The position numbers were made by a program, and so were the translations under genes. A model generated the notes under the pieces. The model searched no databases. It saw only the letters and a program-made list of their open reading frames with translations, and had not been told where the DNA came from. Below, piece by piece: positions 55,779-64,000 of a DNA stretch of 64,000 bases. This DNA comes from Muscardinus avellanarius. Its lineage: Eukaryota; Chordata; Mammalia; Rodentia; Gliridae. The stretch's first letter is position 1; every line of letters starts with the position of its first letter. The stretch covers positions 150,012,349-150,076,348 of the forward strand of contig OY726560.1 of the NCBI GenBank assembly GCA_963383645.1, read 5' to 3'.

Positions 55779-55851
55779 AAGAAACCAATGGCTACCCAAA
55801 AGCCATGAAGATAATATCTGAAATTCTTTTCAGAAGTATTGTTTATTTATT

Positions 55852-56032
55852 TTCTTTTTCTTTTTTGGTAATGGGGACTGAACCCAGAGACTCTCTACCA
55901 CTGAGCTACACCTTAGCCCCTTTTATTTTTTATTTTTAAACAGAGTCTCATTAGGTTGCTGAGGCTGGCCTCAAATTTTCAGTTGTCCTGTTTCAGCCTC
56001 CCAATTACAGATATGTGCTACCATGCCTTGCT
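55852..56032 (-). mobile_element. B1-dID SINE (old copy)
   Basis: GGTAATGGGGACTGAACCCA (ID) and TTTCAGCCTCCCAATTACAG (B1), CpG-depleted. It is inverted relative to the young SINE about 75 bp upstream. Confidence 0.85.
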
Positions 56033-57409
56033 GTTCCTTTTTTTTTTCTTTTTTTAAGGTCTATAATGCTTCTTATAGTAATTGATTTTTATGTGTGATG
56101 TGAGGTAGGCACTGAGGTGCTCTTTTTCCCCAGTAGGAATCCAGCTCGTTGAGCACCCCTTACTGAAAAGACAGCACTTTGTGGAAGTGGCAGCATCATA
56201 ATCGGGTGACCAAGTGACCAAGTGACCGTATACGTTTGGGTCTTTTTTCTAGAGTTTGTTTCACAATCTATTTGTCTCCATTTATACCCATATAAAACTC
56301 CTATAAGCTATGTTCTTTGAGTTTTCATGGCTATGTCAGGCTCTCTTTACAGCCACATCAATTTTAGAATTACCTTAGCATTTTCTACTAAAGAAAAGGG
56401 GGGGATTTTGATTGGGGTTGTACCTTCTTTAGATATTTCAGAGTAATAGGTTTTTTTATAGTTCCAATCTTCTGCCCATTAACTCTGTTCCTTGTCTTGT
56501 TGCAGTGGCTACATGCTCAGATGTACTGATAAATAAATGTGGTGATAGTGAAGATCCTTATTCCCAAACATAATAATAAAGCATTCGATGTTTCTCTATA
56601 AATAGAATGACAGCTATAGTTTTTAAACTGAATTATATGAAATAGCTCTTTCATAAGTCAAAGTCAAAAAATTATCACATAAGCAGAAGTTTCAAATGGT
56701 TCAATGTAAAATCTTTTTTTTTTTTCAATGTAAAATCTTTTTCAGGACAAGGAAGCTGGAAGCTCCCTTCTATTTTCAGTTTCCTGACAATTTTTTATGA
56801 GCAATTTTTGTTATTTTATTGAAGATTTTTCTGTATCTGTTGACATGGTTGACACAGTTGTATGTTTTCTCACTTTTATTCTGTTATATGAATTACATTG
56901 ACTGGTTTTGAAACGTTAAATCAATCTTATGTTTCTGGAGAAATTCTACTTGAGCCTATGTATTATTCACTTAATATACATAATTGGATTCGAATTGCTG
57001 ACGTTTTGTTGAGGATGTTTGAGTCTGGGTTCGTGAGAGATGTTGCTTTATAATGTTTCCATTATGTCTATTAACAAGGTTATGTTAGCCTCATAAAACA
57101 AGTTCTAGGTGAGTAGTATTCTATGACGTTTTAAGCAGAAATGCGCAACACTGAAACTCACCTGACTAACATGAGGACGTGGAGTATGTACTCCAGCTGA
57201 TTTTATGCGGTTATACTTTAATATTTTATCTTTGTGCTCATTTACATTTCTCTTATCTGTACATGACACCATTTATGGCCTGTGAGTGCTTGTATGCCTA
57301 TATTCTGGTAAATTTTAACTTTTTATAATTTGCATATATTTTGTGGTGGCAAATTATAAAATTATCTGTCTATAAATAATGCATTAATGACATTTCCAAC
57401 TTTTTCCTA

Positions 57410-57535
57410 CTTTTTTCAATATTTCTAGGCTATGCAGCTTATCTGAAAATTTTATCAATTGTTAAAAATCTTTTTAAAAATGCACATTTGTGTGGACCGG
57501 TGCAGTTCAAGTCCATAATGCTCAAGGGAAAACTG
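57410..57535. mobile_element. Tigger2/MER8-type terminal fragment
   Basis: TGGACCGGTGCAGTTCAAGT, then CATAATGCTCAAGGGAAAAC and TG at 57535 is the terminal inverted repeat end (complement starts CAGTTTTCCCTTGAGC). A TA target dinucleotide follows at 57536-57537, as expected for pogo-type elements. Left boundary approximate. Confidence 0.65.
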
Positions 57536-57539
57536 TATT

Positions 57540-57591
<52 letters not shown>

Positions 57592-57695
57592 CATATATAT
57601 GTATATATATATGTATGTGTATATATATATGTGTGTGTGTGTATTTGTATGTATATAAATATTTGTATGCATATGTATGTATGTATGTATGTATA
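57536..57695. repeat. (TA)n/(TATG)n/(TG)n compound microsatellite
   Basis: Starts directly at the Tigger TA target and extends about 160 bp of alternating TA, ATGT and GTGT units. The Tyr/Ile/His-rich frames are artefacts. Confidence 0.96.
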
Positions 57696-57792
57696 TGTAT
57701 CTGTGTCTTTAGTCTGACCAGTTATCATATAAACAGCAAATAGTTGGATTTTTTAACCTGGTCTGCCAACTTTTTATTTTAATTGGAGTTTT

Positions 57793-58216
57793 TTCAATAT
57801 TATCCAATAGAATTTTTCTATAATGGTAGAAATGTTCTTTGTGAGAATTCAGTAGCCACAAGCCACATGTAACTCTTTTCTTTTTTTTTTTTTTTTTTTT
57901 TTGGTATTGGGAATTAAGACCAGGGGCACTCTACCTTTGAGCTATACTCCCCCCATCCTATTTTATTTTTTATTTAAAAACAGTATCTCCCTAAGTTTCT
58001 GAGAGCCTCAGTAAGTTGCTGAGGCTGGCCTTGAGCCTGTGATTCCCCCGTCTCAGCCTCCCAAGCACTGGGATTACTGGCATGTAATGTCACCATGCCC
58101 AGTCACATGTAACTTTTGAGTTCTTGAAATGTGGCTTGTTCAACTGAGAAATCATATTTTTAATTTTACTTACTATTGATCTAAATGTAAATAGCCACAT
58201 GTATGAGCTATCTTCC
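57793..58216 (+). mobile_element. hAT-type MITE, split by a SINE
   Basis: TATTATCCAATAGAATTTTT, TGGTAGAAATGTTCT, GTAGCCACAAGCCACATGTA, then after the SINE TTCTTGAAATGTGGCTTG and AATAGCCACATGTATGAG. Same family as 22180-22365, with the SINE sitting at a CACATGTAACT site. Confidence 0.62.
57875..58103 (-). mobile_element. B1-dID SINE
   Basis: Antisense dimer, T run at its left end, GGTATTGGGAATTAAGACCA (ID) and TCAGCCTCCCAAGCACTGGG (B1). The 11-bp TSD CACATGTAACT lies at 57864-57874 and 58104-58114. Confidence 0.92.
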
Positions 58217-58550
58217 AGGTGGGGAAGTTTAATTTAGTCCATTCATATTTAATGCAATCGATTATCTTCTTGATTTTCTGTCATTTAGAGTGTCTTTTGT
58301 TTTCTTAATGTTTCATTTGTTCTTACTCTATTCATACCTTCTTTTGGATTAATCAAGTATTTTATATTTTTTTACTCTTTTCTTTTTAGTTAGACCTTCA
58401 ACTAAAAATATGCATATTTGACTTATTAGAATATACCTTAATTTAGTGTTCTTTCAGTTTCCGAAAACCGTAAGAATGTGACGATTTATATCCATTTAGC
58501 ATTCTCCTATCTTTAATGCAATTGACTTTGTACATTTTACTTCTCCATAG

Positions 58551-58746
58551 TTTTTTATACTAGAGATTGAACCCAGTGACATTGTACGCCTGAGCTATAC
58601 CCCCAGCCCTTTTTTAGTGTTCTTTTTAAATTTTGAAACAACATCTTGCTAAATCGCCGAGGGTCTTGCTAAGTTGCTGAAGTGCTAGCTTCACACCTGT
58701 GCTCCTCCTGTCTGGGATTACAGGTGTGCACCATGGTACATTCTGG
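58551..58746 (-). mobile_element. B1-dID SINE (old copy)
   Basis: CTAGAGATTGAACCCAGTGA (ID) and GTCTGGGATTACAGGTGTGC (B1 end), diverged and slightly shortened. Confidence 0.8.
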
Positions 58747-58994
58747 CTTTCTCCAAACATTTTAAGCTATACCACATACCATTATTGTTTTTGTTTTGAA
58801 CAAAAGACATTCATTAATATCTACTCACAACCGCCCTGCCCAGCTGTTCTTCATTTCTTCCTGCATATCTGTGCTTGCTCCAGGTTCATCATTCATAGAC
58901 CTCCCTTTGTTCTTACCTGCAGGGAAAATCTGCCAGCTTCCCATTCTCTCAGCTTCTGTTTATCTAAAACCATCTTTATTTTGTCTCCATTTTT

Positions 58995-59181
58995 TTTGTG
59001 TGTGTGGTACTGGGGTTCCTGAAAGCCCTTCTATCTCTGGGTTACACTCCCAGACCTATTTTATATTTTATTTGGAAACAGGGTCTCTTAAGCCAGCGCG
59101 GCTGGCTTCGAACCTGCGCGATCCTCCTGTCTCCGCCTCCCAAGCGCGGGGATTACAAGTGTGGGCCACCGCACCCAGTGT
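58995..59181 (-). mobile_element. young CpG-rich B1-dID SINE
   Basis: GGTACTGGGGTTCCTGAAAG (ID) and CTCCGCCTCCCAAGCGCGGG (B1). A perfect 16-bp TSD, TTTTGTCTCCATTTTT, lies at 58979-58994 and 59182-59197. Confidence 0.95.
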
Positions 59182-59264
59182 TTTTGTCTCCATTTTTAAG
59201 ATTTTTTTTTTTTTTTTGCTTGGTATATCACTCTAGGTTAATATTTATTTTCTTTCAACTCTTT

Positions 59265-59482
59265 TTTTTTTTTTGTATGTGTGTGGTACTGGGGGTTGAA
59301 CCCAGGGGCATTCTACCTGCGACCCATAACCCCAGGATTGTTTTTTATTTTTTATTTTGAAACAGGGTCTCACTAAGTTGCAGAGGGCCTCACCAAGTAG
59401 CTGAGGTTGTCTGCAAACCTGTGACCCTCCTGTCTCAGCCTCCCAAGTACTGGGATTACAAGTGTGCACCACCATGCCTGGC
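59265..59482 (-). mobile_element. B1-dID SINE
   Basis: GTACTGGGGGTTGAACCCAG (ID) and TCAGCCTCCCAAGTACTGGG (B1). A 15-bp TSD with one mismatch, TTCTTTCA(A/G)CTCTTT, lies at 59250-59264 and 59483-59497. Confidence 0.94.
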
Positions 59483-59939
59483 TTCTTTCAGCTCTTTAAA
59501 TATGCCATTTTATTTTCTTCTGATGTTCACAGCATTTGTTTAAAAAATATAGTCCTTATTATAATTGTTTTCCCCCTGAAGGCAATGGGCCTTTTTCTTT
59601 CATATCTGTTATAATTATCTCTTTGATTTATTTGGTTTTCAGAATCTAAATATGATTAAATACCACTTTTCTATTCATTTATTCTATTTTAGGCTTATAT
59701 ATATATTCTTGAAATTATGTCTTTGCTCAGTTTTTGGAAATTCTCAAACAGTGTTTCTTCAGGATTCCTTTCTGTCCCATTCTCTCTTTCTGGAACTCTG
59801 AGTTAGCGCACATTAGAGCTTTTCTGAGTACCTTACCCCTTTCTTTTATTTTACATTCTCTCTGTCTCTATTTCTTTCTCTCTCCATATATACATATACA
59901 TATGAATTACATAATGTAATAATATAACTCAGAGATAAC

Positions 59940-59978
59940 TATATATATATAGAGAGATGTATGTATATATAGATATAG

Positions 59979-60012
<34 letters not shown>
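59940..60012. repeat. (TA)/(GATA)/(CA)n compound microsatellite
   Basis: TA, then AGATAT units, then a pure CA run at 59982-60012. Confidence 0.96.
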
Positions 60013-60014
<2 letters not shown>

Positions 60015-60129
60015 GGATACTTTCCACTGACCTGTATTCCATTCAGAATGTTTTGCTATATCCAATTTACTATTGAGTTCCTAACTTAAGGATGGTATTT
60101 TTCAATTCTAGAATTTCCATTTGACTCTT

Positions 60130-60496
60130 TGCTATGGTCAGATACAGAATGGTCCCTGATGAGCTCTCAGTTGGCACAGTTAACTCATGAAGGTTGTGGT
60201 CTCATCCGTGGGTGGTGGCCAGGGCCAGTGGGCATGGCCTCGGGGTTATATATGGTCCCTCCTCCCCTTGCTTGCACTCTCTCTTGTTTCCAGCTTTCCG
60301 GGCCTGAGGAGCAAAGTCACATGCTCTCCCTCTGCCTTCCTGTCACCAAGTCCTGAACTCCAGCTCCCCACCCCCACCCCGCCTCACATGGACTGAACTC
60401 TGAGACCTCAACAAGACTGAGCAAATAACTCGTCCTTCCTCTACGCTGCGGGGTCAGGTTTACTGTGATACAGCAAGGAGAATGCTGACTACACTG
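60130..60496 (+). mobile_element. MaLR-type LTR inside an ancient L1
   Basis: Begins TGCTATGGTCAGATACAGAA, contains GTGGTGGCCAGGGCCAGTGG, CCTCACATGGACTGAACTCT and TACTGTGATACAGCAAGGAG, ending GCTGACTACACTG. The pentamer CTCTT lies immediately before (60125-60129) and after (60497-60501), as expected for a five-base ERVL-type TSD. L1 sequence continues on both sides. Confidence 0.75.
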
Positions 60497-60850
60497 CTCT
60501 TTTATGCAACTTGGGTTTCTGCTTAATTTATCCATTTGGGGAGGTGGTTTCTTTTCTCGAACATATTAATCACCATTTAAAAGCCCTTGTCTGATAATTC
60601 CATATCCAAATCATTTGTGGGCTTATTTTTATTATAATCACTTTTTTGATTTCTGATTGCTCTTTAACATTTCTCATACTTTTTGTTGGATAAATGAAAC
60701 ATTAGGACAGAGCTCTGCATGTTTCCCCCTCCCCCACATGGTTTAGTTTCTTGCTTTTGACAAGTAAGCAGATCACCTTATTCTCTTGAGGGCTAGTTTT
60801 AAGATTCCCGCAGGGCTTGCTGGTTTCAGTTCTGCCTTCTCTCCCAGAAA

Positions 60851-61496
60851 ATGGCCCTTCTGAGATCACCACAAAACAAATATAAAGTCATCTACCACGG
60901 CTTACCCAATTTGAGAGAATTTCAATTCCAGTTTCTCTCTCCTTGGCAATGGTAAGCTTCCTATCTCTGTCTGAGATTTAGCCTCCCAACCACTGCCTCC
61001 TGCTGGGCTCCTTGGAATCGCACTCTGTGTGCAGGACTCTCTAGAGATAACCAGGGACTTGACAGGAATTCTGATCAATTTTTTTTTTCCCAAATTCTGA
61101 CCTGCTCTGGCAGACTCAAACTCCATCTACTGGGCTCCTTGGCTCAGTAAAATTGCCCCTTTCTGTTTGGCTGATCTATGGAGCTTCATTGAACTAGAAA
61201 GTGCCCGCAGGTAGAAAGCCTCGGAAGAATGAATCCCACTTTGAGTACCTCCTCTTCTTCAAGGACCATGTTCCTTCCACTGCCTGCTGCTTCGGCTGCT
61301 CTCCAATGCCTCTACACATTTACACTGTGTCTATAGCTACAGTGTGTAAGGCTCACCTCTAGCTTTTATTATTACTGTCAATGGAAGAGAGAACCCACGA
61401 CAAGCTACTCTGGATAGAACTAGAACTCAGCTTAGAACAAGAGTTAATATCCACAAGTCTCCTTCTTTAAACAAAATCTATGTGAAAGCCTAATGT
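60851..61496. other. unique sequence
   Basis: No gene or clear repeat recognised. Confidence 0.35.
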
Positions 61497-61511
61497 ATAA
61501 AGCAGGTGGAA

Positions 61512-61931
61512 GCCAGGCGTGGTGGCTCACGCTTGTAATCCCAGCATTAGGGAAGCTGAGACCATAGGATCGCGGTTTGCAGACAGCCTCAGCTACTTCG
61601 CAAGGCCTTTCACAACTCAGTGAGACGCTGTTTCAAAATACAGAATAAAATGCCGGGCGTGGTGTCACACGCTTGTAATCCCCATGCTTGGGAGGCGGAG
61701 ACAGGAGGATCGCACAGGTTCGAAGCCAGCCTTGCTGGCTTAAGAGACCCTGTTTCCAAATAAAAATATAAAATAGGTCTGGGAGTGTAGCCTGGAGGTA
61801 GAAGGGCTTCCAGGAACCCCAGTACCACCAAATATATATAAAATAATTAGGGCTAGGGGTGTAGCTTGGAGGTAGAATGCCCCTGGGTTCCATCCTCAGT
61901 ACTGCAAATAATGATTAATAATAATAATAAT

Positions 61932-61963
<32 letters not shown>
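61512..61963 (+). mobile_element. outer B1-dID SINE split by another SINE
   Basis: The B1 half at 61512-61651 (AGCCAGGCGTGGTGGCTCAC) and ID half at 61849-61910 (GGGCTAGGGGTGTAGCTTGG) with a long AAT-type tail to 61963. The outer 15-bp TSD ATAAAGCAGGTGGAA lies at 61497-61511 and 61964-61978. Confidence 0.95.
61652..61837 (+). mobile_element. inner young B1-dID SINE nested in SINE linker
   Basis: GCCGGGCGTGGTGTCACACG to CCCAGTACCACCAAATATAT. The short TSD ATAAAAT at 61645-61651 and 61838-61844 lies exactly in the host linker. Inner copy belongs to the CpG-rich subfamily, the host to the GGGCTGGGG subfamily. Confidence 0.93.

Positions 61964-61967
<4 letters not shown>
61914..61967. repeat. (AAT)n microsatellite in SINE tail
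   Basis: AAT units with one ATT interruption, grown from the tail of the outer SINE. Confidence 0.96.
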
Positions 61968-61968
<1 letters not shown>

Positions 61969-62099
61969 GCAGGTGGAATAAGATTTGGTCCAGTGTTGGC
62001 CAGGTCAGTAGAAAGTACCCAGATTGATGCACACACAGAGAAAAGGGAATATAAAGCCGGTCATGTCCTCAGAGACACCTAGAGCTTGAAAATCACCAA

Positions 62100-62320
62100 G
62101 AAGGGGAAAGAGTATGGGTCTGGGATCCAAAGAGACCTCAATTTGAATACCAGAGCCATTATTTACTAGGTACACATTTGTGGACAAGTTACTTGACTTC
62201 TTTCAAACAAGGCTCCTTACCTGCAGAATGGAAGCAGCAGGACCTGCCTTGCTTTTCTGTGAGAAGTTGTTCTAGGGATTATCACAAAGTACATGAAAAG
62301 CAGGTTGCACATTATCCGGT
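62100..62320 (+). mobile_element. MIR SINE
   Basis: AGTATGGGTCTGGGATCCAA, GTTACTTGACTTCTTTCAAA and ATGGAAGCAGCAGGACCTGC, followed by CAAAGTACATGAAAAGC, match MIR order. Confidence 0.7.
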
Positions 62321-62600
62321 CTGTAGCAGGCAGAGCTGTGTGCTTCGCCGGGTCAGAGACGTTTCCCCCACTTTTCTAACTCAGCTCCCATGCCAAGGTT
62401 GAACACTTGGTTTCTAAACAACTATGTTTTACTTGTATTTTTCCCTGCTAAAAAGGTTTTGTGTAAAATTAGGCCTCTGCAGCCCTAAGTCCTGAGCTAT
62501 CACTATTCTGAAATAGCACAGTGGGACATGTGATAGTGTTGAGAAGTATTGGGCTAAACAGAGCTTTTAATTGCAAGTGGGAGGTAAACAGAGATGGGCT

Positions 62601-62603
<3 letters not shown>
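62321..62603. other. unique sequence
   Basis: No recognised feature. Confidence 0.3.
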
Positions 62604-62649
<46 letters not shown>

Positions 62650-62650
62650 A
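62604..62650. repeat. (TG)n followed by (CG)n tract
   Basis: TG run followed by GCGCGCGCGCACATG. Alternating purine-pyrimidine throughout, a strong Z-DNA-forming pattern. Confidence 0.97.
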
Positions 62651-63625
62651 TGAACATTGACAGCTCAGATAGTAATAGGAAATTGAAACTGCTACCTGCA
62701 ATGCTTGATGTGAATATAAACTGATCTTCTATAATAGTCCAAATATCTCTAAAGACGTCTAGTGTAACCATTCAGTAGCATACTCTTTTTAAAAATTAAA
62801 TTTGCTTTACCAAATGTGTAAATGGATTAATTGATAGAGGATCATAGAAGTTTTTGCCACTGTGTTGATAATCTTGTTAATAAAACATTATGAAAGTTTT
62901 CTAGGGGGAAAAAAGAAGGGCTTTCTTATTTCAGCCTCAACAGAGAAAACATTCTTTGTAACACGGAAAACCTGTGAAAAGCAGGAGAATAGCACTAATT
63001 ATATGAGGAGAAGACATTAATTAATCAGAAAAAAGAGTATACCATAAACAAATCTCTATATAATGCAGTTTTTTAAAAAAGAGCGAGAGAAAACAGACAC
63101 TGAAAACTACAGATAAGTAAAGGGATATAAACAAAGATATAGAAAACATTTTATTCATAGAAAAGTGATACGGATAATTCTGTGATAATAAATTTAAGAA
63201 GCTTGATAATAGTATTCTAGGGAAATATAACTTGTCAAAATCACCTAGAAATAAATGAAGAATCTGAGAAGACTAGGAACTTGCAAGAAAGATAAGAATA
63301 GGCTAAGAATTGAAAACATAGGTTAGTAGGACCCTGATTCCAAATGGTTTTAAAGACTATTTCCTTTCTCTGAACTTGCAAGAAACTATCATTTCTGCTT
63401 TGTATCAGTAGTTCCATAAGCCTGTAAAAGATAGAAAGCTTGCCGATGCGATTCATTAAGCATATTGTCACCTCAATATAGCACCATGAAAGGAGAAACT
63501 GTGTAAATATAGACACGCATTGAAATTGCAAATCTACATGGAAGTTTTCAGAACTCAACAGTCCCAGCTGAGCCCACCATCCTCCAACCACCCTGGCCTT
63601 GGCCCCGACAGTTAAGCAAAGAAGC
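62651..63625. other. AT-rich unique block, possible conserved element
   Basis: AATGGATTAATTGATAGAGG, GACATTAATTAATCAGAAAA, TTATTCATAGAAAAGTG. No clear repeat or gene. A 116-codon minus frame at 63241-63591 has no recognised domain. Confidence 0.3.
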
Positions 63626-63629
63626 TATC

Positions 63630-63830
63630 TTTTTTATTATTATTATTAATTTATTTTTTAAATTGGTGCGTTGTAGTCATATATCGATCACATTGGAGTA
63701 CAAGACTTGAGAGGATATACAAGCACACATCATCCAATTAGCCCTCCTCCAGCCCCCATCCCATTCCCTCCCCCTCCCTCCATCCCACGCTTCTTTGGTG
63801 ATTTACTTTGATACATTTGTTTATGTACCT
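63630..63830 (-). mobile_element. L1-like 3' end at window edge
   Basis: TTTTTTAAATTGGTGCGTTG, TAGTCATATATCGATCACAT, and a CCCATTCCCTCCCCCTCCCT block parallel the L1 3' termini at 3069 and 46548. Diverged, so a related older subfamily. The upstream limit is unclear and may lie beyond the window. Confidence 0.5.
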
Positions 63831-64000
63831 CCTGCGTTTTAAAGAGGCTCCGTCCTCCAGTATTACATACCCTCTGAATGGTCACATTAGTTGCTTCACT
63901 ATAGGGCCCTTTCTATAGCTCAACCTCTTCCTGTTGCCCTTTTCCTCCTAGTTATTGCTGATTAAGAGAAGCGTCTGATTTATATTTTCTGCAATATTTC
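63831..64000. other. unassigned sequence to window end
   Basis: No feature recognised. It may be the continuation of the L1-like element. Confidence 0.25.

Larger units (their letters stand above)
54496..57400 (-). mobile_element. long ancient L1M copy, antisense, interrupted by SINEs
   Basis: From 54500 the plus strand shows an antisense L1 3' UTR (CACCACCCAAGTCAAGATGA, GAGCTTTATATAAATGG, CTTCTTTCACTTGACATATG, TTGTTTCCAAATTTTTAGT), then ORF2-derived segments (TGTTGAGGATGTTTGAGTCT, TTAGCCTCATAAAACAAGTT). About 2.5 kb of L1 remains, fully frame-broken, with SINEs inserted at 55566 and 55852. Confidence 0.72.
58222..60850 (-). mobile_element. ancient L1M, antisense, with several insertions
   Basis: TTTAGTCCATTCATATTTAA, TTTTGGATTAATCAAGTATT, ATCTAAAACCATCTTTATTT, TTTCTGGAACTCTGAGTTAG and, after the LTR, TTGTCTGATAATTCCATATC. 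It parallels the copy at 49.85-50.87 kb. SINEs at 58551, 58995 and 59265 and an LTR at 60130 break it. Confidence 0.62.

Noticed and set aside
57439..57728. Tyr/Ile/His-rich frames
   Set aside because: Translations of the TA/TATG microsatellite.
1..64000. CRISPR array, prokaryotic operon, toxin-antitoxin or phage system
   Set aside because: No spaced direct repeats, ribosome-binding sites, or compact gene order. The repeat families are mammalian throughout.

Overview
This window is nuclear DNA from a rodent of the squirrel lineage, most likely Sciuridae (ground squirrel or marmot type). The main evidence is about 28 copies of a dimeric SINE: a 7SL-derived B1-like left half joined through an A-rich linker to a tRNA-Ala/ID-like right half. 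This is the B1-dID architecture known from squirrels and their relatives. Rodent MaLR LTRs, L1 tails, MIR, L2, MER5-like and Tigger remnants and many dinucleotide repeats fit the same picture. The species call is inference.

I find no protein-coding gene, no convincing exon chain, no rRNA, no intact tRNA and no CRISPR or prokaryote-type system. Long open frames are either translated repeats (SINE, L1 ORF2 tail, Arg/Leu/Ser runs from microsatellites) or chance frames without recognisable domains. The window looks intergenic or deep-intronic. All family names come from memory of consensus sequences, and no alignment was run.

Layout. 1-3 kb: unique sequence, a young SINE, a MIR. 3-6.7 kb: an L1 3' end with a target-site duplication (TSD), an ancient L1 ORF2 interrupted by SINEs, MER5A, and an old L1 tail. 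7-10.6 kb: AT-rich unique sequence, MIR, MaLR, and a GC-richer block holding a tRNA-like box pair. 10.6-12.8 kb: SINE, old L1, MaLR and an inverted SINE pair. 13-18 kb: mostly unique, with two LTR-like segments and a strong conserved-element candidate at 17.5-18.0 kb. 18-26.7 kb: microsatellites, SINEs, MIRs, MaLR/MLT1 LTRs, a large TCC/TTC tract and a GAAA tract. 26.7-37.6 kb: repeat-poor, with several sequences that look like conserved noncoding elements (27.2, 28.6-29.1, 33.1-33.8, 35.5-37.5 kb) plus L2/MIR. 38-50 kb: SINE-rich, with one SINE inside another, a roughly 100-bp L1 insertion, an L1 3' end paralogous to the one at 3 kb, and a Tigger end. 50-61 kb: remnants of ancient antisense L1s broken up by SINEs, a MaLR and a hAT element. 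61-64 kb: a second SINE-in-SINE, MIR, a TG/CG tract, and an L1-like 3' end at the edge.

Nothing here behaves as a multi-gene system. The most informative signals are the recent retroposition events with exact TSDs, the repeated use of the SINE A-rich linker as an insertion and microsatellite site, and the repeat-free AT-rich blocks that may be long-range enhancers.
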